DNA from: Candidatus Gastranaerophilales bacterium
GTDB taxonomy: Bacteria > Cyanobacteriota > Vampirovibrionia > Gastranaerophilales > Gastranaerophilaceae
Direction: 5' to 3'
NCBI GenBank assembly: GCA_944325315.1
Contig: CALVAA010000009.1
Location: 1 to 64,000 of the forward strand
DNA: 64,000 bases
Both the position numbers and the translations under genes were made by a program. Below the pieces are notes generated by a model. That model did not search any database. It was not told the origin of the DNA and was given only the letters and a program-made list of their open reading frames with translations. Positions 18,531 to 26,602 of the stretch are shown here, one piece after another (within the stretch, counting starts at the first letter, position 1; each line of letters starts with the position of its first letter).

Positions 18531-18922
18531 TTTAATTTTCTCTGTGCCTCGATAAGCTTTAGCGCTTCAATGCAACGCTCTTTTTTGTCTAATTCTTTTT
18601 GTTTTGTAAATATTATAAGTGCTTTTGCGATATTTATCAAAGCATCGTCATACTTACTTAATATATAATACGAAACACCAAGATTAAAATATGCTTTTGC
18701 AAATCCCGGGTTAATTTCTATTGCTGTTTTATAATGCATTATGGATTCATCGTACTTTTCTTGCGCAAATTCACAAACAGCACGAAAATAATAGCCGTTT
18801 TCATTGTTGGGAAAATTATATAAAAGTTTTTCAATACTTCCTAAAGCAGAATCAAAACGAGCTTGAGAAATTTTATTTTTAATTATAATACAGTATTCGC
18901 CGATAATACTTTCATCTATCAT
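18527..18922 (-). CDS. Small TPR protein co-transcribed with a histidine kinase
   Basis: This 131-residue protein consists of three to four tetratricopeptide repeats; the clearest are NENGYYFRAVCEFAQEKYDE and PGFAKAYFNLGVSYYILSKY. TPRs form a superhelical scaffold for protein contacts. No signal peptide is present. It overlaps the start of the 324-residue histidine kinase by four bases (ATGA), so an input or accessory role for that kinase is a fair inference. Confidence 0.85.
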   Translation of the reverse strand: MIDESIIGEYCIIIKNKISQARFDSALGSIEKLLYNFPNNENGYYFRAVCEFAQEKYDESIMHYKTAIEINPGFAKAYFNLGVSYYILSKYDDALINIAKALIIFTKQKELDKKERCIEALKLIEAQRKLK

Positions 18923-19085
18923 AGTTGCTTTTGGTCTTTAAGATTTTTTAGCCTAATTTTATTGTGCATTAAAAATTTTAACATATTTTTGACTACAATA
19001 ATTCAACATCACAAAATGTTAAGTTAAACATAAAAAAAATATTTTTTGTGCAATAATGTTTAGGTAGCATTTTAGGATTTTATAG

Positions 19086-20897
19086 ATGAGACTTGACAAA
19101 ATAAACAGTGACAACGCATTTAATTACGCATATCTTTTAAAAAGAATATATCCATATATTAAACCTTTAACTTTTAGAATAGCTGTTGCCTTTTTGCTTG
19201 CAATACCTTTAGGATTGTTAGACGGTGCAACTGCTTTTGTTTTAAAACCGTATATAGATGTGGTTGTAAACGGAAATACTTTAACTGTGGGCGGTTATAA
19301 CCTAACAAGAGATTTTCTTGCAATGATAATTCCGCCCGGAATTATCATTTTTGCAGGAATACAAGGGGTGTTAAGATATTTAAATACATATTTATCTGAT
19401 TGGATAAGTATAACAATATCAAATTCGGTTAAAATTGATTTATTTAAAAAACTTGTATATTTGGATTCAAAATTCTATGATGAAAACTCCTCGGGACTTG
19501 TAATATCTAGGTTCTTAGGAGATCCTGATGCTGCAAGCAAACAATTGATTAACAGTATCAAAACCTTAATAACATCATTCACAAGTGCCATGGGATTGAT
19601 TTTTGTTTTATTGTATAATTCTTGGGAACTTGCCCTTGTTGGGGTTATTGTTTTAATTTGTGCGTTTTTGCCTATGACATTTTTGAGAAAAAAAATCAAA
19701 GAAGTTTCAAATAAAGGAACTGTTGTAGGGGGAAATATTACAACATCATTTAACGAAACATACAAAGGCAATAAGGTTATATCCGGCTATAATCTGCAAA
19801 TGGATACATATAACAAGGTTAAAAAGCTCATAAGGGAAACCTTCTCGCTTCAAATGTCATTAACAAAAAGAACAGGATGGCTGTCTCCTATAATGTATAT
19901 TATAGCAAGTATAGGTATTGCTTTTGTTATGCTTGTCGGAAACAAACTAATCATAAGCGGAAGACTTACAACAGGAAGCTTTGCAAGTTTTATTACGTCA
20001 TTATTACTTTTATATAAGCCCGTAAAAACACTCGGGCAGGATCTAACCGGAATGCAAGGTATATTTGTTGCCATAAACAGAGTTTTTGAACTTTTTGACT
20101 TTAATACAAGAATTGTGGACTACGGCAAAAAAGAGCTTAATTTTACGCCAAATAATATTGAATTTAAAAATGTATCATTTTCATATAACGAATCAAAAGA
20201 AATACTTCACAATATATCCTTTAGTGCAAGAAAAGGTCAGACAATAGCGCTTGTAGGAAACTCCGGAGGCGGAAAATCTACAATAGTTAATCTTTTGCCA
20301 AGGTTTTACGATGTAAACAAGGGTGCAATTCTTTTTGACGGAATTGATATAAGAGACTTCAGCCTGGATTCATTAAGAAATTCAATTTCAGAAGTATTCC
20401 AGGACAATTTCTTATTCACAGGCACAATAAGAGAGAATATATTAATGGGAAAAAAAGATGCAACCGATGAAGAAATTCAAAAAGTGATAAACGCTTCACA
20501 TTTGGATGAATATATTGCAGGCTTAGAAAACGGCTTAGATAGTAAAATAGGAGAAAACGGTTCTTCGCTTTCCGGAGGACAACGCCAGAGAATTGCAATA
20601 GCAAGGGCAATGATTAAAAATGCACCTATAGTTGTTTTGGATGAAGCTACGAGCGCTTTGGATAATAAATCCGAAAAAATTGTACAAAAAGCTCTTAACA
20701 ACTTAATGAAGGACAGAACAGTTTTTGTTATAGCCCACAGACTTTCAACAATATTTAATGCAGATAAAATTTTAGTTATTGAAAACGGAAATATTGTTGA
20801 ATCCGGAATACACGAAGAACTTGTAAATATTCCAAATGGCAAATATAAAAATTTATATAACATGCAATTTAAAAATCGTGAATTAGAAGTTGTATAA
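19086..20897 (+). CDS. MsbA-like ABC exporter (fused membrane and ATPase domains)
   Basis: The 603-residue protein has six membrane helices in residues about 25-320 and one ABC ATPase domain: Walker A GNSGGGKST (about 391-399), Q loop VFQDN, signature LSGGQRQRIAIARA and Walker B PIVVLDEATSALD, then the H loop IAHRLST. It matches the MsbA lipid-A flippase/lipid exporter family and acts as a homodimer in the inner membrane. The substrate cannot be fixed from sequence; a lipid-linked sugar or lipid is likely. A GTTAAGTTAA element at 19018 lies in the upstream region, and tRNA-Val follows by 51 bp. Confidence 0.92.
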   Translation: MRLDKINSDNAFNYAYLLKRIYPYIKPLTFRIAVAFLLAIPLGLLDGATAFVLKPYIDVVVNGNTLTVGGYNLTRDFLAMIIPPGIIIFAGIQGVLRYLNTYLSDWISITISNSVKIDLFKKLVYLDSKFYDENSSGLVISRFLGDPDAASKQLINSIKTLITSFTSAMGLIFVLLYNSWELALVGVIVLICAFLPMTFLRKKIKEVSNKGTVVGGNITTSFNETYKGNKVISGYNLQMDTYNKVKKLIRETFSLQMSLTKRTGWLSPIMYIIASIGIAFVMLVGNKLIISGRLTTGSFASFITSLLLLYKPVKTLGQDLTGMQGIFVAINRVFELFDFNTRIVDYGKKELNFTPNNIEFKNVSFSYNESKEILHNISFSARKGQTIALVGNSGGGKSTIVNLLPRFYDVNKGAILFDGIDIRDFSLDSLRNSISEVFQDNFLFTGTIRENILMGKKDATDEEIQKVINASHLDEYIAGLENGLDSKIGENGSSLSGGQRQRIAIARAMIKNAPIVVLDEATSALDNKSEKIVQKALNNLMKDRTVFVIAHRLSTIFNADKILVIENGNIVESGIHEELVNIPNGKYKNLYNMQFKNRELEVV

Positions 20898-20906
20898 AAA
20901 TAAAGC

Positions 20907-20934
20907 TTGACATTTTATGTTGATATATTAATAT
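20907..20934 (+). promoter_or_regulatory. Promoter for tRNA-Val
   Basis: A consensus -35 TTGACA (20907-20912) and a -10 TAATAT (20929-20934) with a 16-bp spacer lie 14 bases before the mature tRNA 5' end. Confidence 0.65.
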
Positions 20935-20948
20935 AGAAATTGCAGAAA

Positions 20949-21024
20949 GGGCGTTTAGCTCAGTTGGTAGAGCGCCTCCCTTACAAGGAGGATGTCGGGA
21001 GTTCGAGCCTCTCAACGCCCACCA
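20949..21024 (+). tRNA. tRNA-Val (anticodon UAC)
   Basis: The acceptor arms GGGCGTT and AACGCCC pair fully, the D-arm has AGCTCAGTTGGTAGAGC, and the anticodon stem CCTCC/GGAGG encloses CTTACAA with anticodon TAC at 20982-20984. The T-arm loop is TTCGAGC. The 3' ACCA is encoded. The total of 76 nt is normal. Confidence 0.97.
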
Positions 21025-21031
21025 TTTAATT

Positions 21032-21054
21032 AAGAGCCGTTAAGGCTCTTTTTT
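21032..21054 (+). terminator. Terminator of tRNA-Val
   Basis: A 7-bp hairpin (AAGAGCC 21032-21038, GGCTCTT 21044-21050) is followed by a T tract. Its right arm is the start of the 44-bp direct repeat found again at 22206. Confidence 0.85.
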
Positions 21055-21085
21055 AGTGACTTTTTGTTTTGAGGTTTGTGTTTGT
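21042..21085 (+). repeat. 44-bp direct repeat, copy A
   Basis: The 44 bases from the right arm of the tRNA terminator onward recur at 22206-22249 with one mismatch. The similarity extends imperfectly leftward to the CCACC at the tRNA 3' end. Confidence 0.9.
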
Positions 21086-21707
21086 GAATTTATAGTTATA
21101 TGTATATTAAATTATATTTTAAATATATCTTTAAATTATTCAGTTCAGTTTAATCCTTTCAAGGTTTCGTTTCATAGAATAGATGAGTTTTGGTATTTTT
21201 ATCCATTTCTTTTTGTTTGTTATCGAATTTTAAATTTTTTGGGTAAAAAGTATCCAAATTTTTTTGGCAGAATCGGCTATTATTGTTCTATTGAGTTTTA
21301 CAGAGATGTTTTTAGGAAATATATAAAAAGAATGCAAAATAAGCGTAATTGATTCAAATATTATGTTTGCATGCTATAAGCTACCAATTGTTTTGCTGAA
21401 GTTCTTTTTGGATTCTTTAACAAAGTTTGATTGCAAGAATAAAAGCACAAATTGTCATTCCGAACTAGTTTCGGAATCTTATCGGGTTTGATTGCAAGAA
21501 TAAAACTACCAACTGTCAAAAAATATCCAACTATGCCAAGACAAGAATTGCTTAAATTAATGCTCAAAGAACATTCTAAAAATCAACAAATTAGAATTGA
21601 AAGAATAAAAAAAAGGAATAAAAATAACTTAGATAATGAATATATGTAATTTACAAATAATTTTAAATGAAGTAAAATGATAAAAAACACAATAAGAAGG
21701 AGATAAA
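21055..21707 (+). other. Weakly coding accessory patch downstream of tRNA-Val
   Basis: No convincing gene is visible over about 650 bp. A 98-codon frame (21056-21352) starts with GTG inside the terminator/repeat and is Phe/Tyr/Cys-rich; its C-terminal half (RIGYYCSIEFYRDVFRKYIK) looks protein-like and may be a gene remnant. A 38-codon Lys-rich frame from ATG 21533 to 21649 has no Shine-Dalgarno. A 20-bp direct repeat (GTTTGATTGCAAGAATAAAA) occurs at 21425-21444 and 21486-21505, and its core TGATTGCAAGAA recurs at 22377-22388. An ATTCCGAA palindrome lies between the two copies. Confidence 0.5.
21457..21477. repeat. Short palindromic element ATTCCGAA-N5-TTCGGAAT
   Basis: Perfect 8-bp arms with a 5-nt loop (CTAGT) sit between two 20-bp direct repeats. 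The surrounding bases (TTGTCATTCCGAAC...) resemble a dispersed palindromic repeat known from other AT-rich genomes, but only one copy was seen here. Confidence 0.6.
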
Positions 21708-22019
21708 ATGAGTACTGTTTCGTTTTTGTTATTTGTAATTTTTGTACCATTGTGTTTTTTCACTTCATTTTTTTATAACAAAGAAGACAAATTCTTCAAA
21801 AGATTTTTTAAATCACTTTTGTATGCTCTTTGCATAGGAACGATTTCAATATTTTTATTCCTTGTTATAGATAACGCAAAATATACTATGCAAGACAGAT
21901 ATGGATATTTTTCTTTTCCTGTAAAACTTTTTGAATTTCTTTCAGATTTTTCATTATGTTTTTTAGCCATAATCTACAATTTAGTAGTTTTAATTGCAAT
22001 GAAATTTAATAAAAACTAG
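21708..22019 (+). CDS. Small membrane protein of unknown function
   Basis: The 103-residue protein has three likely membrane segments: residues about 4-22 (SFLLFVIFVPLCFFTSFFY), 38-55 (LLYALCIGTISIFLFLVI) and 75-97. It starts with a strong AAGGAG Shine-Dalgarno eight bases before the ATG. I do not recognise a family. It sits between the two 44-bp direct repeats, so it may be cargo of a small acquired or duplicated segment. Transcription could read in from the tRNA region or from an unrecognised local promoter. Confidence 0.65.
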   Translation: MSTVSFLLFVIFVPLCFFTSFFYNKEDKFFKRFFKSLLYALCIGTISIFLFLVIDNAKYTMQDRYGYFSFPVKLFEFLSDFSLCFLAIIYNLVVLIAMKFNKN

Positions 22020-22431
22020 TCTACTGTAAAATTGGGTTATTTATCATCAAATTTTATTTCCGTTTAATACATAAAAATTAGGTGTTGCAAATTTTAAGTT
22101 AAAACAAACACAAAACGCTCTTTCTGATACATCAATATAAATTCTATTTTTGCTAAATAGTTTAAAAAGTAATGAACGTGGTCCACCGATTAATTTAAGA
22201 GTAAAAAGGCTCTTTTTTAGTGACTTTTTGTTTTGAGGTTTGCGTTTGTAGATTTCGAGCATATTGAAAGAATTTTTTAAAAATCGCTAAAATTCTTTTG
22301 TACTGTCAGTTTTAGAGGCTTTAGTCTTTTTTTATTCTGTTATAGTAAACTTGTTTTCAACAACTTAACAATATAATGATTGCAAGAAAAAACCGGACAA
22401 CAATTCAGGCTGACAGTATAGAGTTTGATAA
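22020..22431 (+). other. Non-coding stretch with repeat copy B and a small inverted-repeat-bounded block
   Basis: No gene with a supported start was found. Besides repeat copy B, the segment 22301-22418 (118 bp) is bounded by a perfect 9-bp inverted repeat, TACTGTCAG and CTGACAGTA, like a tiny MITE or a structured RNA element. A GTTAAGTTG-like element lies on the minus strand at 22362-22370. A 71-codon minus-strand frame (22047-22262) reads through the repeat and has no ribosome-binding site. Confidence 0.4.
22206..22249 (+). repeat. 44-bp direct repeat, copy B
   Basis: This copy is 43/44 identical to 21042-21085. The bases just left (TCCACC...TTAA...AAGAG, 22182-22202) recall the tRNA 3' end and terminator left arm but are degraded. 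The two copies enclose about 1.1 kb of poorly coding DNA. Confidence 0.9.
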
Positions 22432-22509
22432 TTAGAATTCGGGTCCGTATTTGTCATACAAATTCCAAAACTTTAGGAAATCAAAAAGGTTTTTCAGCAT
22501 GCTTAACAT
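22432..22509 (-). CDS. Possible 25-residue small protein
   Basis: The minus-strand frame encodes an aromatic, amphipathic peptide beginning MLSMLKNLFDFLKFW and ending KYGPEF. A GGAG Shine-Dalgarno lies eight bases before the ATG at 22509, which is good spacing. It is divergent from clpC, and a TACAAT -10-like box is present upstream. No conservation test could be made, so it stays tentative. Its codon use is ordinary for the region. Confidence 0.4.
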   Translation of the reverse strand: MLSMLKNLFDFLKFWNLYDKYGPEF

Positions 22510-22601
22510 AAGGTCATCTCCATCCCGGCTTGCGCATTTATATTTTTCATTGTAGAATTTTAGTGTGGATATAATTTAACTTTTTAATAAGGAAGTTTAC
22601 A

Positions 22602-25058
22602 ATGTTTGAAAGATTTACCGAAAAGGCAATAAGGGTAATTATGCTTGCACAGGAAGAATCAAGACGTCTTGGGCACAATTTTGTAGGCACTGAACAGCTT
22701 TTATTGGGTCTTATTGCCGAAGGTACAGGCATTGCTTCTAAAACCCTTAAATCAATGGGTGTAAACATAAAAGAAGCAAGAGAGGAAGTTGAAAAAATTA
22801 TAGGCAGAGGTTGTGGCTTTGTGGCGGTTGAAATTCCTTTTACACCAAGAGCAAAAAAAGTTCTGGAGCTTTCCTGGGACGAAGCAAGACAGCTGGGTCA
22901 TAACTATATAGGAACTGAGCATCTCTTGTTAGGTTTAATTCGAGAAGGAGAAGGCGTTGCTGCCAAAGTGCTTGAAAATTTAGGAATAGACTTAAATAAA
23001 TGCCGTTCAAACATTATAAAAATGCTCGGAGAAACAAAAACTTCTTCAACATCTTCAGGGTCTTCACTTGCAACACCCGGTGTTTCACAAAAAACAGCCA
23101 AAACTCCATCTTTGGATGAGTTTGGTACTGATTTGACATTAGCCGCCCAAGAACAAAGACTTGACCCTGTTGTAGGCAGAGAAAAAGAAATTGAACGCGT
23201 TATACAAATACTTGCCCGCAGAACAAAAAACAACCCGGTTTTAATAGGTGAACCCGGAGTCGGTAAAACTGCTATAGCACAAGGGCTTGCTCAAAGAATA
23301 GTTGATTGCGAAGTGCCTGATATTTTAGAAAATAAAAAAATCATCCAATTAGATATGGGTCTTTTAATTGCAGGGACAAAATACAGAGGTGAATTTGAGG
23401 AACGTCTTAAAAAAATAATGGATGAAATCAGGCAAGCAGGAAACATTATACTTGTTATAGACGAAATGCACACTCTAATCGGGGCAGGCGCGGCAGAAGG
23501 CGCAATTGACGCAGCAAATATTCTAAAACCGGCCTTATCACGTGGCGAAATACAAGTAATTGGAGCTACCACTTTAGATGAATACAGAAAATATATTGAA
23601 AAAGACTCTGCTCTTGAAAGGCGTTTTCAAACAGTAATCGTTGAGCAGCCTTCGATTGAAGAAACCATTCAAATCATAAAAGGTTTAAAACCCAAATACG
23701 AAGAACATCACAAACTTATTATTTCAGATGAGGCGATTGTTGCTGCAACAGAATTGTCTTCAAAATTTATAACAGAAAGATTTTTACCCGATAAAGCAAT
23801 AGATATTATTGATGAAGCAGCTTCAAAAGTGCGTTTAAATGTTTCTACACTTCCTCCTAAAGGAAAAGAATTAGACAAAGAATTAAAAGCCATTATAAAA
23901 GAAAAAGAAGAAGCAATAAGAAACCAGGAGTTCGAAAGAGCTTCAGACTTAAGAGACGATGAAGCCAATTTAAAAGATAAAATCCACGAAATTTCAGAAA
24001 AATGGAGAGAAGAACAAGATCAAAACAAACCCGTAGTAGGGGTCGAAGAAGTTGCACAGGTTGTTTCAACCATAACAGGAATACCTGTTACAAAAATAAC
24101 CGAAGCAGAATCAGAAAAACTGCTTAAGCTTGAAGAAACGCTCCATCAAAGAGTTATAGGTCAATCTGATGCCGTTGTTTCGCTTGCAAAATCAATCAGA
24201 CGTGCCCGTGTAGGCCTAAAAGCACCCAATCGCCCAATTGGAAGTTTTATTTTCTCAGGTCCAACAGGCGTTGGTAAAACAGAACTTGCTAAAGCACTCG
24301 CTGAAGCCGTATTTGGTTCCGAGGATAATATGGTAAGGATTGATATGTCCGAATTTATGGAAAAACACGCTACATCAAAACTTATAGGCTCTCCTCCGGG
24401 ATATGTCGGATACGATGATGGCGGAAATATGTGCGAAATCATAAGAAAAAAACCATACAGTGTTGTTCTTTTTGATGAAATAGAAAAAGCTCATCCGGAC
24501 ACATTTAATATAATGCTGCAAATACTTGATGACGGACGTTTGACTGATTCAAAAGGAAGACATATAAACTTCAAAAACACAATCATAATAATGACGTCCA
24601 ATGTTGGCGCAAGTATGATTACCAACACTCAAAAACTTGGTTTCTCGGTATCCGGAGATGACAAAAAAGACAGATACGAAAAACTCAAAGATACAGTAAA
24701 CGAAGAACTCAAAAAAGCGTTTAAACCGGAATTTTTAAACAGAGTTGACGATATTATTGTATTTGCACATTTAAATCAGGAAGAAATCAGACAAATTGTC
24801 GATTTAATGCTCAAAGATTTGTTTAAACGTTTATCAGAACGTGATTTGACAATTGAAGTAACTGATGCCGCTAAAGACTATCTTGCAAAAGAAGGCTATT
24901 CAGAAACCTATGGTGCAAGACCTTTGAGAAGAATTATTCAAAAGAAAGTTGAAGATGTCCTTGCAGAAGAAATTTTAAGCGGAAATTACAAAGCAAACGA
25001 CAAACTTTTGATGGATTATAGAGATGAAAAAATTATAATTGAAAAAAAAGAAAATTAA
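22602..25058 (+). CDS. clpC: ClpC-type AAA+ unfoldase
   Basis: ClpC unfolds substrates for ClpP and is the main Clp ATPase of Cyanobacteria and Gram-positives. The 818-residue protein has two N-domain repeats ([40 protein letters not shown]), AAA1 with Walker A GEPGVGKT (about 216-223) and Walker [14 protein letters not shown], and a UVR/middle domain ([20 protein letters not shown], about 433-452). AAA2 has Walker A GPTGVGKT (about 553-560), [13 protein letters not shown] and the C-terminal Clp domain. The UVR motif separates it from ClpA and ClpB. It starts with AAGGA, has a TATAAT at about 22569, and ends at a strong terminator. Confidence 0.96.
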   Translation: MFERFTEKAIRVIMLAQEESRRLGHNFVGTEQLLLGLIAEGTGIASKTLKSMGVNIKEAREEVEKIIGRGCGFVAVEIPFTPRAKKVLELSWDEARQLGHNYIGTEHLLLGLIREGEGVAAKVLENLGIDLNKCRSNIIKMLGETKTSSTSSGSSLATPGVSQKTAKTPSLDEFGTDLTLAAQEQRLDPVVGREKEIERVIQILARRTKNNPVLIGEPGVGKTAIAQGLAQRIVDCEVPDILENKKIIQLDMGLLIAGTKYRGEFEERLKKIMDEIRQAGNIILVIDEMHTLIGAGAAEGAIDAANILKPALSRGEIQVIGATTLDEYRKYIEKDSALERRFQTVIVEQPSIEETIQIIKGLKPKYEEHHKLIISDEAIVAATELSSKFITERFLPDKAIDIIDEAASKVRLNVSTLPPKGKELDKELKAIIKEKEEAIRNQEFERASDLRDDEANLKDKIHEISEKWREEQDQNKPVVGVEEVAQVVSTITGIPVTKITEAESEKLLKLEETLHQRVIGQSDAVVSLAKSIRRARVGLKAPNRPIGSFIFSGPTGVGKTELAKALAEAVFGSEDNMVRIDMSEFMEKHATSKLIGSPPGYVGYDDGGNMCEIIRKKPYSVVLFDEIEKAHPDTFNIMLQILDDGRLTDSKGRHINFKNTIIIMTSNVGASMITNTQKLGFSVSGDDKKDRYEKLKDTVNEELKKAFKPEFLNRVDDIIVFAHLNQEEIRQIVDLMLKDLFKRLSERDLTIEVTDAAKDYLAKEGYSETYGARPLRRIIQKKVEDVLAEEILSGNYKANDKLLMDYRDEKIIIEKKEN

Positions 25059-25082
25059 AAAAGCTCCCTGTTGGGAGCTTTT
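25059..25082. terminator. Bidirectional terminator between clpC and the convergent gene
   Basis: A perfect 10-bp hairpin (AAAAGCTCCC / GGGAGCTTTT with a TGTT loop) has A and T tracts on its two sides, so it can serve both convergent genes. Confidence 0.9.
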
Positions 25083-25085
25083 AAA

Positions 25086-25757
25086 CTAAAAATCGCTTTC
25101 GTTTTTAAAAACAAACGGAAAATCAAGATTATTATCATAACAATCCCAACTGTTGTCAGGGTTTGCTTTTAGAATATAAAAATCTCCTTTGCTGTTTTTT
25201 CTTATATACCTGCATACTTTATTATCTTCATCGTATGCAAAAAAACTTTCAGACAGAATATTATCTTTTTTATCCCTGAGTGTACTTTTTGTCAACAAAC
25301 CGTTTTCATACTCCATCATGACAGTTCTGTCGTTTTCAGGTTGTATAACCAAAACCCCGCTAAAAGGTTTATCGCTTACTTTGTCCACTGCAATTGTATC
25401 CCTTACAGATACCTCACTGATATTCCTAACTGTTTTATCCAAAGAGGAATTCAGCCTTGAATCTTTTTCTTTATGAATCGTAACACCGCTATTATCTTTT
25501 AATAAAGATTTTTTTGGCACTGCAAAATTAAATGTTTTTTGCCATAATTCAGCACCTTTTATAAAAAAAGATTTATAAACAGGATAATACTTGTCATCTT
25601 CGATAGACAGTTCCCTTGTTTTAGAATATACAAAAATATCTGCATCCATTTTATCGGCATAGTCCTGCATATAATTTAGCTCATCAGTACTTGCTCTTTG
25701 GCTGATATACGGAGGGCAGTATAAGTTTGCTTTAAAATTTATTTTTTCTATATGCAT
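25086..25757 (-). CDS. Lineage-specific protein of unknown function with INFKA N-terminus
   Basis: This 223-residue protein begins MHIEKINFKANLYCPPY, resembling the short Met-x-Ile...NFK start of several other unrelated proteins in this window. It has no membrane segment. The C-terminal half looks beta-rich, with repeating toxin-RHS/MORN-like short strands (MMEYENGLLTKSTLRDKKD; FFAYDEDNKVCRYIRK), such as those in lineage-specific secreted or structural proteins. No known domain could be named. A tiny frame (25837-25866, nine codons) with a very strong GGAGG lies upstream on the same strand. It converges with clpC at the shared terminator. Confidence 0.7.
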   Translation of the reverse strand: MHIEKINFKANLYCPPYISQRASTDELNYMQDYADKMDADIFVYSKTRELSIEDDKYYPVYKSFFIKGAELWQKTFNFAVPKKSLLKDNSGVTIHKEKDSRLNSSLDKTVRNISEVSVRDTIAVDKVSDKPFSGVLVIQPENDRTVMMEYENGLLTKSTLRDKKDNILSESFFAYDEDNKVCRYIRKNSKGDFYILKANPDNSWDCYDNNLDFPFVFKNESDF

Positions 25758-25864
25758 AACTTCAAGTATAACTCTTTAATCAATATTTTATTATTAAGTT
25801 TTGTAACAAAATAAAACTATATAGCAATTTTATATTTTAGATATACTTTATATATATGTAAGAC

Positions 25865-25997
25865 ATAAATAACCTCCTCCCCCCTACTAAGTGAAGTTTA
25901 AGAAAATTCACACACAAAACACACTACTAACAACACACTAACCATTACACGAGAATCAAGCAAAAAGATTTTCAGGCCTCTAATTTAGAGGCTTTTT
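25865..25997 (+). ncRNA. Candidate small RNA with a C-rich anti-Shine-Dalgarno-like segment
   Basis: The plus strand between two minus-strand genes has a strong intrinsic terminator (GCCTCTA 25976-25982, TAGAGGC 25986-25992, then T tract) that no annotated plus-strand gene explains. Upstream is a C-rich run (CCTCCTCCCCCC, 25873-25884), then a small stem (GTGAA/TTCAC) and a CA-rich unstructured stretch. The pattern, C-rich single strand plus terminator hairpin, recalls small RNAs that pair with ribosome-binding sites. The 5' end is a guess: AT-rich -10-like boxes lie around 25841-25856. The minus strand reads the same C-run as a GGAGGAGG ribosome site before a nine-codon frame, an alternative. 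Confidence 0.4.
25976..25997 (+). terminator. Plus-strand intrinsic terminator overlapping the GNAT gene end
   Basis: A 7-bp GCCTCTA/TAGAGGC stem is followed by TTTTTGTTTT. The T tract is on the plus strand side; the minus strand side is T-poor, so it points to a plus-strand transcript. Confidence 0.75.
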
Positions 25998-26500
25998 GTT
26001 TTGTTAAACTTATATTCAAAAAAACTGCCGTAAATATAATGATTTGAACCAATATATTTTACAATATCCGCTTCTTTTGTAAAACCCCAATTTTTAAAAA
26101 CTTTAATTGCAACTTTATTAGTTTCTTCTATAAAAACAACAATTTTATTTAGTTTATCCTTAAGAGCCAGTTCTTTAATGATAGAAAAAACTTGTTTTCC
26201 AAACCCTTTAAATCTAAATTCTTTTAAAAGATAAATTTTTGCAATATATAAGTTGTTATTTTTAATATCCAACTTAAAAAAACCGATATTTTTTTGCTTA
26301 AATTTAATAAAAAAATATTGCGCCTTATCAATCTTAATTTCGTTTTTTATGATATCGGATTCAACAAAACTTAAAATATATTCAAGAATATCTTTTTCAA
26401 AAGCATTGTTATAAAATTCATTTAAAATTTTTTTAATCAATTTTGAAATTTCATCAATTTCATATGAACTCTTATATCTTAAAGGCTCTATAACTATCAT
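25985..26500 (-). CDS. GNAT family N-acetyltransferase
   Basis: The 171-residue protein shows the GNAT core: a beta4 strand (NLYIAKIYLLKEFRFKG) followed by the acetyl-CoA loop FRFKGFGKQVFSIIKELAL (R-x-x-G-x-G/A), about residues 95-115, and beta5/alpha4 VVFIEETNKVAIKVFKNWGF. It is a typical small-molecule or protein N-acetyltransferase; the substrate is unknown. The gene ends inside the terminator hairpin of a plus-strand candidate RNA. No operon partner is visible. Confidence 0.85.
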   Translation of the reverse strand: MIVIEPLRYKSSYEIDEISKLIKKILNEFYNNAFEKDILEYILSFVESDIIKNEIKIDKAQYFFIKFKQKNIGFFKLDIKNNNLYIAKIYLLKEFRFKGFGKQVFSIIKELALKDKLNKIVVFIEETNKVAIKVFKNWGFTKEADIVKYIGSNHYIYGSFFEYKFNKTKSL

Positions 26501-26602
26501 AAAAAATAATTTTCCAAAGTGTCTTTGCTTTAACTCCTAAATAATTATACACGCAAAAAATAATATTCATTTACGTTGTATAAAAACATAAGGAGCAATA
26601 TA

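Noticed and set aside
21056-21352. 98-codon frame after tRNA-Val as a gene
   Set aside because: It starts with GTG inside the tRNA terminator and repeat with no ribosome site; only noted as a possible remnant.
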